Assembly: GCA_017311185.1 (NCBI GenBank)
Contig: JAESUZ010002597.1
Location: forward strand, 199,001 to 263,000
DNA: 64,000 nt
Source: Proteles cristata cristata
Taxonomy: Eukaryota > Chordata > Mammalia > Carnivora > Hyaenidae
Reading direction: 5' to 3'
The first letter of the stretch is position 1; the number at the start of each line of letters is the position of its first letter. The position numbers and the translations under genes are program-made. The notes under the pieces are model-generated. The model saw only the letters and a list, made by a program, of their open reading frames with translations, had not been told where the DNA came from and did no database searches. Shown one piece after another: positions 22,747 to 33,648 of this stretch.

Positions 22747-23414
22747 TCGCCTTGAATTGGTTGACAGACATGATTTCTTTCTTTCTTTTTTTTTTTTTAA
22801 TTCAAGTATAGTTGGCATACAATGTTACATTGGCTTCAGGTATACTACCTAGTGACTGCATATTTGTCTGCATTATGAAATACTCACCATAAGTGTAGTT
22901 ACCATCTGTCACCACAAAATGTTATTGTGTTATTATTGGCCCTACACTCCATGTTGTACAGCCCATGGTATAGCCACTGTCCTCACTGTGACTGGAAGTT
23001 TGTATCTCTTGATCCCTTTCATCTATTTTGCCCACTGCCGGGCCTCCTTCATCTCTGGCAACCACGAGTGTGTTCCCTGTATTTAGGAGTCTGTATTTTG
23101 TTCGTTCACTTGTTTTGTTTTATTTTGTTTCAGGTTCCACATATAAGTGACATCATACAGCACTTGTGTTTCTCCGTCCGACTTATTTCATCTAGCATTA
23201 ATGCCCTCCAAGTCCATCCATGTTGTCCCAAATGGCAAGATCTCATTCTTTTTCATGGCTCAGTAATATTCTATTGTGTACATATACCACATCTGCTTTA
23301 TCCATTCATCTATCGATGGACGCTTACAATGTTTCCATATCTCGCCTATTGTAAATACTGCTGCAATGAACATAGGGACACATACATCTTTTTGAATTAG
23401 TGGTTTTGTTTTCT

Positions 23415-23625
23415 TTTTAAGTTTATTATTTATTTTGAGAGAGAGAGAGAGGTTGAGAGAGAGAGAGAACAAACAGGGGAGGGGTAGAGATAGAAGGAGA
23501 GAGAGAATGCCAAGCAGGCTCCACACTGTCAGTGCAGAGCCTGATGCAGGGCTTGAGCTCATGAACCATGAGCTCACCACTTGAGCTGAAATCAAGAGTC
23601 AGATACTTAACCGACTAGGGATCCC
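23415..23625 (-). mobile_element. Felid SINE, antisense, inside L1
   Basis: TAGTGGTTTTGTTTTCT at 23398-23414 and TAGTGTTTTTGTTTTCT at 23626-23642 are the target duplication (one difference). Head region is decayed ('ccgactagggatccc'). Confidence 0.93.
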
Positions 23626-23689
23626 TAGTGTTTTTGTTTTCTTCAGCTAAATACCCAGAAGTGGGATTGCTGGATTATATGGTAATTCT

Positions 23690-23919
23690 TTTTTTTTTTA
23701 CATTAAAAAATATTTTTTACATTTATTTATTATTGAGAGACAGAAAGAGACAGAGCACGAATGGGGTAGGGGCAGAGAGAGAAGGAGACACAGAATCTGA
23801 AGCAGGCTCCGGGCTCTGAGCTGTCGGCACAGAGCCCGACACGGGCCAAACCCACGAACCTCGAGATCGTGACCTGAGCCGAAGTCGGTCGCTCAACCGA
23901 CTGAGCTACCCAGGCGCCC
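23690..23919 (-). mobile_element. Felid SINE, antisense, inside L1, 15-bp target duplication
   Basis: TTATATGGTAATTCT is present at 23675-23689 and again at 23920-23934, exact. The head 'ctgagctacccaggcgccc' is well preserved. Confidence 0.96.
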
Positions 23920-24489
23920 TTATATGGTAATTCTATTTTTCACTTTTTGAGGGACTTCCTACTGTTTTGCAGAGTGGCGGCACCGGTGTACATTCCCATG
24001 AGGGTTCCCTTTTATATACATCCTCTCCAATACTTGTTACTTCTTGTCTTTTTGATACTTACCATTCTGGACACATTTGAGGTGATGTCTCATCATGGTT
24101 TTGATTTGCATTTCCCTGATGATGAGTGACGTTGAGCATCTTTTCATGTGTCTGTTGGCCATCTGGATGTCTCCTTTGGAAAAAAAGTCTACTCTGAGCC
24201 TCTGCCCATTTTTTCCCTTTGGAGTGTTTGGGCTTTTTTGGTGTTGAGTTGTAGGAGTCTTTTATATATACGTTGGATATTAACCTCGTATAGGATATAT
24301 TGTTTGTAAATATCTTCTCCCATTCACTAAGCTGCCTTTTTGTTTTGTTGTGCAAAAGCTTTTTAGTTTGATGTGGTCCTACCTACCTGTTTCTGATGGT
24401 GGATCCTGGTTGACTTCGATGGAAAGTTTTGTGGACATGAACTTCAACTTAGCTGTCACTTGGACCCTTCTTTACTCTTAAGCCAGTGG

Positions 24490-24672
24490 TATAGAACAGA
24501 GGTTAGCTTTTTTTTTTCCCTAAAGGGTCCGACAGAACTTTAGTCTGGTCTCTGTTACAGTCACTTACTCCTGATAATCCTACCACACAACCATAGACAA
24601 CATGCAAATGAACATGTAGAGCCAGGATTGTGTTCTAATAAATCTCTTTATAAAAACATGTGAATTCGGCCC
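24490..24672 (+). mobile_element. hAT-Charlie-type nonautonomous DNA transposon relic
   Basis: 'cagaggttagcttttttttttccctaaagggtccgacag', 'ggtctctgttacagtcact', 'catagacaacatgcaaatgaacatg' and 'tgtgttctaataaatctctttataaaaaca' match the familiar 'cagnggtnggcaaactttttctgtaaagggcc...aataaaactttatttacaaaaaca' element. Exact subfamily not assigned. Confidence 0.75.
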
Positions 24673-25674
24673 CTCCGCTGAGAGAATGGATCCCAGATCC
24701 AGGTCAGTCACTACCTCCTGGATTTTCAAGCTTCAGGAATCCATTTCATCTCATCTACATGAAATCGAGATAAGGATGGGGTGACAGTCAAATAACTAAA
24801 TATGCACGTTACTTAGAATTTCGCAAAATGCAAAGGATTATTGTGTGCCTCCCTTCAAGATTTTGAAATGAAAACCAACATTGATTTTAGCACAACGGAA
24901 TCAAGTCGAGGCAAGCCTGCAGACCTTGAGGTCTCAAAGGAAAGAGCACAGTGTTTTGGATGAGATCGTATTGATTTTCTGAACACACTCAGTATATTCA
25001 CTGAGTACCAATTATATGCTGGACGTGGAGTGAGGACAGAAGGTGTTAATGCCCTGCCATGCTCCCTGATAATGTTTGAGTTTGAGGGAGTACCTATTTG
25101 GGTTATCAGTGGAAAACAAAAACAAAAACAACCTTTCAGCCAAAACAATCATTTTAATTTAGTGCCTTTGTGTTTCAAAACCAATGCACTAAGATGTGAC
25201 TCTGAGGTCCTTAAGTACAATTCACATCTGAATCTGACTCCAGTTGAATTTAGCCAGTATAGCGTAACCACCAGGGTATTAATGGAAGCGCTAAGAAATA
25301 CCTCTGGTCAGTTTCATTACCTAATGGCTCTTGGGTTTTCTAATGCATCTTACTAACGAGCTGTTGCATATGCATAGACTAGTCCAGATTTTACAAGGAA
25401 CAGTTTATGCTGATTAAAAAAAACAGGCCACATTCTCCTTAGGCTTCAAGAACTTATTTTTCCTATTAACTTTTCCAAATCTGATTGTACTTTAAAATAA
25501 TGGCTGGATCTCATTGAACTCTATTAGTATTTGTTGTTGTTGTTGTTTGTCTATAAAATCTAAAATCCTCTGCTGGTGTAATGTTTATATTTGAATTGAG
25601 TTCCCTAATATTACTGAGTATAAAAGATGCATTCCCTAAAATTTTAAATAATTTTTTAATAAAATGGTAGCTTT
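24673..25674. other. Unique block, possibly constrained noncoding
   Basis: About 1 kb repeat-free. Contains 'catgagatttgcat'-free but TAAT-rich text such as 'aacaatcattttaatttagtgcc' near 25144 and a (GTT)n run at 25531-25548. A forward 108-codon frame at 25030-25356 is unassignable. Confidence 0.3.
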
Positions 25675-25903
25675 GGGGCACCTAGGTGGCTCAGTCAGTT
25701 AAACGTCTGACTTCGTCTTCTCAGGCCATGACCTCATGGTTCATGGGTTCGAGCCCCGTGTAAGGCTCTGTGCTGACAGCTCAGAGCCTGGAGCCTGCTT
25801 CGGATTCTGTGTCTCCCTCTCTCTCTGTCCCTCCCCTGCTCACGCTCTGCCTCTTTCTCTCTCTCAAAAATAAATGTTAACAAAACAAAATTTTAAATAA
25901 AAG
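25675..25903 (+). mobile_element. Felid SINE, sense
   Basis: GGGGCACCTAGGTGGCTCAGT head, 'ggttcgagccccgtgtaaggctctgtgctgac' and 'tctgcctctttctctctctc' body. Flanks ATGGTAGCTTT (25664-25674) and ATGGTAGTTTT (25904-25914) form a target duplication with one change. Confidence 0.95.
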
Positions 25904-27204
25904 ATGGTAGTTTTATGCTGGGCCTAACATTTTGTTTTCCTTCACCCGGCTTCCTTTAAGAATTAAGTGTACCATTTGCTAATTCAATTACTCAGTATCG
26001 GCTCTGAACTTTCTGTTTAAAACTTGATTTGACGAAAAGCCATTTGAAATGTTGGTTCGTATTGTTCTCTCAGAGTGTGGGAGCACTGACATTCCATGCC
26101 TGATACATGTTCTGGGTTCCACACGGTTTTATTTTTGTTTTAAAACATACTCAAAGTCCATTCTAAACTAAAAATACTTTAGACTTAATCATATCAATTT
26201 ATTAAGTACCCACTGAGTTCAATTCATATTTATGGGGGGGGGGGAAGGAAATAAGAAATAACAAAGTCCTAACCTAATAGAGAGAAATTGTGAAAAGACC
26301 TTTTTTTTCCCCAAAGTTGGCCCTCGTTCAAGCTACATATGGTCACATAATCTTTTAAAAAGCACAACTCAAGTCTCAATTTAATTATGTAATAGCATAA
26401 ATGGAATTACACTGCTGATGAAGTTCAATGCTCAGGCTTCAGCCCAGTGGGGTGGCGGAGTGACAATGACCCAGTGCACTTGGCCACTGAGGCAGCCCAG
26501 GGCACCTCCACTTCTTGCCTCCCCTGAACTAAATCACAGTCACTGGGCTGGACGGATCCTTCATATTAATGGCATCCCAGTTACCTTGTAAACATGATCA
26601 GAATGCAAGGTCAATAACTGCTTTACAGGAAGACGGTCTGTATTCGTTCCCGTTTTTGTATTTTTTGGGTCTCAGGGATTAGCTAATGGAAAAGCCTTGG
26701 TTTTCATAGAAGAATTCTAGCATGAACTCTGAGTGGGGACTGAGTAAATACTCTACCAGGTAAATTGGCTTGGGCTCTGTACTTTTCTCATTACCTTGAA
26801 GGCCAGCCTCCATATCGCTAATAATCTGCAAGGAGCATAAAAGACCTTCAGTTCAGCCTTTCCCCTTTTATAGATGAAGCAACTGAAATATAAGTGAATA
26901 CCTTTGGCTGTGGGTCAGACCCTAGGTAGCTTGAACTGGAGCCTGGCTCTTCCGATTTCAGCCACGCCCATTAGATTATCACCATCCTTTGGTGTACAAA
27001 TCGCCGGGCTAGACTCCCTCCACCCAGGGCGCTGTCCACATATGTGTCCCTTATGACACACATCACAGTGTCTTGGTGTTTCCCGGTAGAAGTGCGCTTC
27101 TTCAAGGGATTGCATTTTATTCTCTATTCTCAGCATATAGAACAGAATCTATCGTGTCATTGTAAATGGCACTGTAACCAGAGAATCGTCTTTGCACAAT
27201 GACA
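25904..27204. other. Unique sequence with a G-run and weak MIR remnant
   Basis: A (G)10-11 run lies near 26233. The stretch 26330-26630 has 'tcaatttaattatgtaatagc' and 'cttcatattaatggcatccc', constrained-looking AT motifs. 'cccctttatagatgaagcaactgaaat' near 26866 suggests a decayed antisense MIR (26850-27010). Confidence 0.35.
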
Positions 27205-27247
27205 AATCTTGATACTCTATATGTGTTAACTCATGGAGATTTGTTTT
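27205..27247 (-). repeat. MIR SINE, antisense, part 1
   Basis: 'gatactctatatgtgttaactcatggagatttgtttt' is the MIR 'acatgtattaactcatttaatcc' region; the element resumes at 27464. Confidence 0.6.
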
Positions 27248-27463
27248 CTCAATGTTTTCATTTATTTTTGAGAGTGAGACAGAGAGAGAGGGAGGGAGAT
27301 GGGGAAGGGGCAGAGAGAGAGGGAGGCACAGAATCCAAAGCAGGTTCCAGGCTCCAAGTTGTCAGCACAGAGCCTGACGCGGGACTTGAACTCACGAACT
27401 GTAAGATCACGCCGCCCTGAGCTGAACTCCGACGCTCAGTCGACTGAGTCACTCAGGCGCCCC
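27248..27463 (-). mobile_element. Felid SINE, antisense, inside a MIR
   Basis: TGGAGATTTGTTTT (27234-27247) and TGGAGATTTCTTTT (27464-27477) are the target duplication. Head 'actgagtcactcaggcgcccc' and tail TTTATTTTTGAGAG define orientation. Confidence 0.94.
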
Positions 27464-27580
27464 TGGAGATTTCTTTTTTCAGATAAGAAAACAGACCTGA
27501 CCAAGTTGGATAATCTACCTAGGCTCTCATGGCAAGATGGGATTTGGACCTAAATCTGTCTCTTTGTACCATACCCAGAA
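27464..27580 (-). repeat. MIR SINE, antisense, part 2
   Basis: 'cagataagaaaacagacctgaccaagttggataatctacctagg' and 'atgggatttggacct' continue the MIR interrupted by the SINE. Confidence 0.65.
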
Positions 27581-28263
27581 ATAATGGAACGTAAGGTAAA
27601 AAGTGACAGGTTCCTACAGGAACCGTATTTGAAGCGCCATGAGACTTGGGGAAGGAATCACCATTGGCCTGAAAAATTCCTTGGCATGTCTGCCCTCCAG
27701 GACTCTCGAATAGTATCTAAGTCCAACAGCGTGCTCCGCCGCTCATTTTCCAGTGGGTGTCGGTCCATGGCAATGAGCTGCACCTTTTTGCCATTAGACC
27801 TGAGAGCCAGAGGAGATTAGCCTTGGGGATTTCAGTGGAGGAGGAGGAGAGTGTGATGGCCTGGGTAATCAGAAAGCATGCCAAGGTACTTCCAGTAAGC
27901 CCCAAATAGCTGTGCTAATGCAAGGCAGGCAGTGTAGCCTCTTAGTGGTGGCTAAATCCAACCGTGGCTCACACAGTGAGCCACCTGCCAGAAAGCCACT
28001 TGTCGGTCACAGCACCAGCCCCTGCCTGCCACCACGTGTCATTCTGTCTCATCAGAATCACTCAGCTGCTCCTTAAAGTTTGTGAAGCTAATATTTGATC
28101 ATTCAAACCATTTTTGCCAAGTGCAAGCTTACCGGCCATTAACTGCAACACCAACTTACATTGTCTATGAAAAACTAGCTTTGTGGTTATATTTCTGGCC
28201 TTTGAAGCCAGCATGTGATGGAGGGATGCCTTCTCACAACTTGCTAACTTGCCTCTATTAGAA
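27581..28263. other. Unique sequence, possibly constrained near 28070-28200
   Basis: 'gaagctaatatttgatcattcaaacc' and 'cggccattaactgcaacacc' lie in a repeat-free stretch. No coding evidence. Confidence 0.3.
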
Positions 28264-28275
28264 AGAAGCCTTCTG

Positions 28276-28456
28276 GGGGCGCCTGGGTGGCTCAGTTGGT
28301 TACATGTCCAACTCTTGGTTTCGGCTCAGGTCATGATGATCTCACAATTCGTGACAGTGCAGAGCCTGCTTGAGATTCTCTCCCTCTTTCTCTGCCCCTC
28401 TTCTACTCGTGCTCTCTCTTTCAAAAAAAAATAAATAAATAAACTTAAAAAAAAAT
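28276..28456 (+). mobile_element. Felid SINE, sense, short variant, 12-bp target duplication
   Basis: AGAAGCCTTCTG at 28264-28275 and 28457-28468. The middle 'gggctctgtgctgacagctcagagcctgg' module is missing: 'ttcgtgacagtgcagagcctgcttgagattctc' joins directly. The same architecture is seen at 60868-61087. Confidence 0.95.
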
Positions 28457-28468
28457 AGAAGCCTTCTG

Positions 28469-29199
28469 ATTCAAAAGAACATGGTACGTTACAGAGTAAC
28501 TATTTTTTGTGTTTCCTATTCTATTACCTTGCCTTAAAAAAAAATTCTGTGCTTCTTCCTTTTGCAAAAAAAATCCTTTAGAAATCAAATGTTATCTCTT
28601 TTTTAAATTTTAAATAAGACAGCAAGAAGTAGTAACTCATCATGCTTCCCTTTTTGCTTTGATTGCCAGGAAGCTCCAAACCAAAAATCTGTTGTTCATT
28701 GCACACATTTTCCGTTAGCTTAGATTGAATCACCATAATCATTACCCACTACCCCATTATTACCCAGCATCATTCTTTTTTCTGTTCTTTTACCATTTCT
28801 GTCCTGTTTTGCGGGGGGAAGATCCCTATTTTATTTGGCAAGACAGAGGAGTATAAATAATTGAATCATTCTTAACCCCAATACACACTGCAGATAAATG
28901 TAGCCTTTCAGAAAGGATTCTTCCCTTCAGCCTGTCATTCTGGAATTCCCGAGGGCACATCCTTCCTATGAACAGAGAACTACTGATTCTATACCTCGCG
29001 CCTGGCCTCCAGCCTAGGCCTCAGACACGGAGGCTGAGTTAGGGCCTCTCTTCAGGTACTCAAGGGGATCAATGTTATTGCCACTGGCAGCTACCCAGCC
29101 CCTCCCACAGCCCCCTGCAACAGGTTACAGGATCAAGATACTCTGATGCTTGTTATCACTTATTATAGTTGACATTCAACCATTCGAGAATAACATCTA
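28469..29199. other. Unique sequence, nothing recognised
   Basis: Single-copy AT-rich sequence. No repeat or gene hallmark. Confidence 0.4.
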
Positions 29200-29760
29200 T
29201 TTTAATGCCTGAATTATTTTTTTTTCAAAAATTAATGGGCAAGATCCTAAAACTCTCCTTATTACAAAAGACAATGTGATTAATCACAAATAAAACCCCT
29301 CTGAGCATAAACGAATAAGGTTTGAGCCACTTCGAGTTATTTTTCCTGTCTGATAAAACCATTATCACATTTGCAGCTTTCACAATGCTGAACCACATTC
29401 CTTTGATCATCTTATAAAATTAATTGATCTTGCTTATCTATTGTTCTATTTTAAGTCATTTAATTGAGGATATTAAGAGAAGTAATGGTAACAACTGAGG
29501 CATTTATTAGGCACTGATGTTCAAACTTGCAGTGTGATTTTCATAATCTGAATTTCTCTATCACCAAATTCTATTCTTGTGGGAATTTACATATAGAACA
29601 CCTCCAGCCACAAATAATTTGCTATTGCTGAACGTTCTGAAGGACAGACATACACTGTGGCAAATCACTGCAGCTATACTTAATTTTAATTATTCTTTTA
29701 AATCAGATAGATACCCTGCAGTGAAATTCTTATAATTAAATAGAAATTAAAAGTTTCTAA
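29200..29760. other. Unique block, possibly constrained noncoding
   Basis: Dense in AT motifs without being simple: 'acaatgtgattaatcacaaataaa' near 29270 (a GATTAATC palindrome), 'ttataaaattaattgatcttgc' near 29411 and 'aagtcatttaattgagg' near 29452. Texture typical of deeply conserved enhancers; untested. Confidence 0.4.
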
Positions 29761-30950
29761 AAGCCTTAATTTCAACTTCAAATCTAAATGCAAATGAATG
29801 CAGGAAAGCCTCTTCCTCCCCCTACCCTCCCTCGCCAAAATTATGAGGGAATTCTCTAAAAGCTTAGGCTGATCATGAAACCTACATTTTGGCTCCAAAG
29901 AGGCCCTTCAGCCCCCAAAGCCATTCCATTCTGTAATGCTTGGCCAGCATCACCTGCCAGATAGTCTGGAAGACCCAGTTTCCCCAAATGGCAGGTGCCA
30001 AAGAAACTCTTTTAGTTTGAGTTCCCCCGGAAGTAGACCCCGTGGCAAGGATGCAAGCTCGGGGAAGTGGTCCCAGGGAACAAGATGGTGGAATGGATGG
30101 GCGGGACAGGAAAAGGAAGGTAGCCAATAAAAGGTGTGTTAACAAACCAATCAAACTGGGGCTTGAGCCTGCTGGGGGACACTGGGAGTCAGTGTAGAAT
30201 GCAGTGGGTCTCGGGTTATCCTATCCACCCGGCGAGGAAGCTGGGGTATTTATCCTCTGCTCCCATCAGTCATTAACATGGTTCGCTTTCCAAGAGGGTC
30301 AACTCCCTGGCACGGAAGTCCTTGTGTGTGAGCCTGGTGGGTGCCGCAGCCCTAGAAAGGCCCCCAAGGAAAGGGCCCCAGTTGCTAAGAATCCCTGAGG
30401 GACCTGAAGAAATAAGGCCCAGGGGCACTAACAGCATCCACTCCAAGGAGCTAGTCTAGAAGGTCCAAGCTAGCCGGTCCCTGGCTGGATGCAGCCTGCA
30501 GGTGTGTTTCACCTCATACCTATGAAGTTTGGGTTTTTAAATTTTTTTTTTAAACATTAAAAAGTTTTACCCAAGAATTGGGAGTTCTATATTCTCTCTG
30601 TAGCTCTGAAGAATGCTTCATCTCTCAGGACCAATGGTTCCAGTAATGGTGACGGAGAAGATGGCGTCGGAAGGAACAGCTGGACCTGGTGCTTTTGCCT
30701 CAGATGCCAGCCAAAATAGTGGATAATTAAACATCCCTCCCCAGAGCCGTGCGAGGAGGCAGCTTATGAAACAAGGGCAAGTCTGGGTCTGCTGTCCTGT
30801 GGGCGCCTGAATAAATGTTCTGCCCTGACTTCTCTGTTAAGCCATCTTTCTACCCTTCAGCTCTGTGAGGGACTAAACATCATCACCAGGACCACATGCA
30901 TACCTTTAACGGTTGAGCCTTTACCTAGGGGACCACTAATAGGTGACAGT
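29761..30950. other. Unique sequence with a possible ancient repeat (29880-30150)
   Basis: 'gttcccccggaagtagaccccgtggcaaggatgcaagctcggg' and 'ccaataaaaggtgtgttaac' look like part of an old interspersed element, possibly related to the one at 61650-61990, not named. An A/T run lies at 30535-30560. 'gagaagatggcgtcgg' near 30657 is notable only for two CpGs. Confidence 0.35.
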
Positions 30951-30960
30951 GACCCATGGG

Positions 30961-30963
30961 CAT

Positions 30964-30994
<31 letters not shown>

Positions 30995-30995
30995 T
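30961..30995. repeat. (TTTA)n microsatellite at a SINE tail
   Basis: About eight TTTA units between the left target duplication and the SINE body; it is the expanded A-rich tail of the antisense SINE. Confidence 0.9.
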
Positions 30996-31209
30996 CAATA
31001 TTTTTATTTATTTCTAGGAGAGAGAGAGAGAGAGACAGCGTGAGCAGGGGAGGGTCAGAGAGAGAGGGAGACACAGACTCTGAAATAGGTTCCAGGCTCT
31101 GAGCTGGCAATCAGCACAGAGCCCGATGCAGGGCTCGAACCCACGAACCGCGAGATCATGACCTAAGAGAAAGTCGGACGCTTAACCGACTAAGCCACCC
31201 AGGCGCCCC
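30966..31209 (-). mobile_element. Younger felid SINE, antisense, 15-bp target duplication
   Basis: GACCCATGGGCATTT flanks exactly (30951-30965 and 31210-31224). Carries TTTCTAGGAGAGAG, the 'ctgagctggcaatcagcac' variant and 'cgcgagatcatgacctaagagaaag', marks of the younger subfamily. Confidence 0.97.
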
Positions 31210-31224
31210 GACCCATGGGCATTT

Positions 31225-32104
31225 AAAATGTAAGCTCTTCAAGGTATAAATGTCCTTGACAGCAGCATCTCACCAGGGCTTTGTCTCACCAAAGTGGCCC
31301 TGGCAGCAGATGGAGGTCTTCTCTATGCTTGGCATTTTTCTAGGCATGATTTGGATTACGAGAGCAATTCCTAAGTAGGGCCCCTGGAACTCAGTCCCAT
31401 AAAACGTGTGCTCGAGTTATAATGAGTTAGGTGGAATGGCCAGGGGAGGGCGGCATGGAGGGCAGGAAGCTTTACATCATTATCTAGAGTCTGGGTCTCT
31501 TTAAAGGGGCAGAACTCTCCAGATGTGACTACAAGCCTGCTGTGGTCCTCCTTGGGTCACCCCACAAACAGACAAGTCAACAAACCCACTCCTCACAAAC
31601 ACAGTTGTGTGAACTTCTCCCTGCCCTCTGGCTTCACCCACAGGAAGTGCATTCCAGAATACACTAGAATATTCCAGAACTTCCCAAGAATTCTGAAATA
31701 CCTGTGCTCTCTCACCAGGCCTAGCCAGTTCTCTGCTCCAAAGCACTTGCTTTGGAGTCTAAAACGACTCTTCCACCGACAGGTTCATCTCCGACATGAA
31801 CTGAACTGGAGTTCAGAGACTGCTTATACTTGGTGTCTGTTAGCTCACTACTCAAATTTGTTTGCTACTCAGTATGCTCTCACTATATTGCATTTCCTTT
31901 TTCTCTAATTTTTAATCACAGTCCACAGGGGATGTGTGAGAGGCAGGAGAGCCACACCCTGGAGTTTTGTCAGCAACTGGTCGCACCTGAAGGACTTCCC
32001 TGACCCCCAGAAGCAGTTATATGCCCCTCAACCTTCATTACAAAGCTCAATACATTTGTTCACATTATACAGTGACTGTTGATATGCCTTCCCCTAGAAA
32101 ATAA
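31225..32104. other. Unique sequence; dense GAA/TTC cluster at 31650-31700
   Basis: Overlapping open frames on both strands at 31501-31908 have no recognisable domain. The notable local feature is a heat-shock-element-like arrangement at 31667-31679. Confidence 0.4.
31667..31679. promoter_or_regulatory. Heat-shock-element-like trimer
   Basis: GAATATTCCAGAA reads GAA-nn-TTC-nn-GAA, the minimum three alternating pentamers bound by HSF1, with further TTC and GAA units just downstream (31681-31697). No promoter is visible nearby, so this may be chance. Confidence 0.25.
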
Positions 32105-32325
32105 CACCATTTACTGAGCATTTCCTAGGTGATAGTGTTTACCATACGTTATTTCCATTCCCTTAAGATAAGTATTCTTTTTTCCACTATAACAGGTGAG
32201 AAACTAGTGTTCAGAAAGGTGAACTAACTTCAACATCACACAGAAAAAGATCGAGCAGAGAAATCAAACTTCTGTTGGGCAGGCCTGGCTCCAAAGCCAC
32301 CTTTCTCTCTGTAGCTCTAATCGAT
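32105..32325 (-). repeat. MIR SINE, antisense
   Basis: 'ccatttactgagcatttcctaggtgatagtg', 'aacaggtgagaaactagtgttcagaaaggtgaactaac' and 'gcaggcctggctccaaagcc' follow reverse MIR order. Confidence 0.8.
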
Positions 32326-32659
32326 CTAGGACAAGTTTGGAGACTTTGGAACAAATCAATTAGCCTAATTTGGTGAGTAAGTCGTATGTATCAAGTATGT
32401 ACTCTGGGGCATGCATTTCGTCACAGAAGACCCCAAGACTATGCTCTTACTTTCCAGAAAGTGACAGACTTTCTTCCAAGCTGTGGCAAAGCTGTACCAA
32501 GGTCTTGGCTGTAGCTCAAAGAAAGATGTAGCTTGAGAAGTACGAGCCCCCTGAGTCCTGAACGGTTGTAGACCTTCGCTTTCCAGCTGTTCCCCAGGAC
32601 AAATCTGCCCTCCATGCCCGCCCACCGTCCGGCCATGACGGACTGATACAACCCTGATG
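32326..32659. other. Unique sequence, nothing recognised
   Basis: A minus-strand frame of 160 codons (32439-32921) runs across this and the following MIR; since half of it is MIR sequence it is not a credible gene. Confidence 0.4.
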
Positions 32660-32860
32660 GCGTGCCAGTGTGTCGACTCATTGGATCCTCAAAATAACTA
32701 ATGGGGTAGGAACTATCTAGAGGGTAGGAAACACCTCTTCCACAGGGAAGTCGCTGCTCAGCAAAGTCAAGTAACTTTCCCAAGGAAGCACAGTAAGAAG
32801 CAATGCAGTCTGAATGCACTCTGACTCTGGAGCTCGGGCCCTTGACCCGTACACCTGCCA
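32660..32860 (-). repeat. MIR SINE, antisense
   Basis: 'actcattggatcctcaaaataactaatggggtagg', 'cagcaaagtcaagtaactttcccaaggaagcacag' and 'ctctgactctggagctcgggcccttgaccc' are reverse MIR. Confidence 0.8.
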
Positions 32861-33184
32861 GATGTGATACCAACACAGACGTCCTCCTTCGTGTTCCCGG
32901 TGCTCCTCCTGGCTGGCACACTCCCGGGTCATCCTGGCAACTCAGGACCCAGTTTCCTGGCTCTCATGAAGCTCCTCCCAGACCGTGGACCACTCCAACC
33001 TCAAGCCTTCGCCAAATTCCTGCACCACCTTTCAGCCTGATCTCTGACACCTGACACTCCGCTCTACATAGTCATCTCCTGTCACTGATGGCAGGTACGG
33101 TCCCGAGGGTAGGAAAAACAATTCGGCAGACACAACCACAACTTGCGAGACCAACTTCTCATCCAAAAATAAGAAAAGCAACAT
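32861..33184. other. Unique sequence, nothing recognised
   Basis: C-rich single-copy DNA; 83- and 86-codon plus frames have no family match that I can see. Confidence 0.35.
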
Positions 33185-33198
33185 TAAACATATTTTTT

Positions 33199-33396
33199 AA
33201 TGTTTATTTATTTTTGAGAGAGAAAGAGAGTGTCAGCAGGGGAGGGGTAGAGAAAGAGGGCGACACAGAATCCAAAGCAGTCTCCAGATCCCAGCTGTCA
33301 GCACAGAGCCTGATGTGGGGTTCGAGCCCACAAACCATGAGATCATGACCTGAGCCGAAGTCTAACACTTAACCAACTGAGCCCGTCAGGCGCCCC
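33199..33396 (-). mobile_element. Felid SINE, antisense, first of two at one site
   Basis: Tail TTTAATGTTTATTTATTTTTGAG and head 'actgagcccgtcaggcgcccc'. The site motif TAAACA(T/A)AT occurs before it (33185), between it and the next SINE (33397) and after the second (33641). Confidence 0.93.
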
Positions 33397-33398
33397 TA

Positions 33399-33402
<4 letters not shown>

Positions 33403-33450
<48 letters not shown>
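33403..33450. repeat. (TA)n microsatellite
   Basis: About 23 TA units replacing the usual A-rich tail of the following antisense SINE. Confidence 0.95.
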
Positions 33451-33451
<1 letters not shown>

Positions 33452-33640
33452 AGGAGTGAGAGAGAGACAGCGTGAGCAGGGGAGGGTCAGAGAGAGAGGG
33501 AGTCGCAGGCTGAAACAGCCTCCAGGCTCTGAGCTGGCAGTCAGCACAGAGCCCGACACGGGGCATGAACCCACGAACTGAGAGATCATGACCTAAGCGA
33601 AAGTCGGACGCTTAACCGACTAAGCCACCCAGGCGCCCCT
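33411..33640 (-). mobile_element. Younger felid SINE, antisense, second at the same site
   Basis: TCTAGGAGTGAGAGAGAGACAG, 'gagctggcagtcagcac' and 'cctaagcgaaagtcggacgc' mark the younger subfamily. TAAACAAA on both sides (33397-33404, 33641-33648) suggests a separate insertion after the first SINE. Confidence 0.95.
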
Positions 33641-33648
33641 AAACAAAC

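Larger units (their letters stand above)
22780..24400 (-). mobile_element. LINE-1, antisense (3' UTR plus end of ORF2), interrupted by two SINEs
   Basis: Plus-strand segments 'taattcaagtatagttggcatacaatgttac' (3' UTR), 'tctattgtgtacatataccacatctgctttatcc', 'gtaaatactgctgcaatgaacatagg', 'ggttttgatttgcatttccctgatgatgagtg' and 'tgtgcaaaagctttttagtttgatgtgg' run in antisense L1 order over about 1.2 kb of element. Two SINEs sit inside it with target duplications made of L1 sequence. No intact coding frame remains. Confidence 0.92.

Noticed and set aside
32439..32921. 160-codon minus-strand frame
   Set aside because: Half of it is antisense MIR sequence and it overlaps plus frames; no domain.
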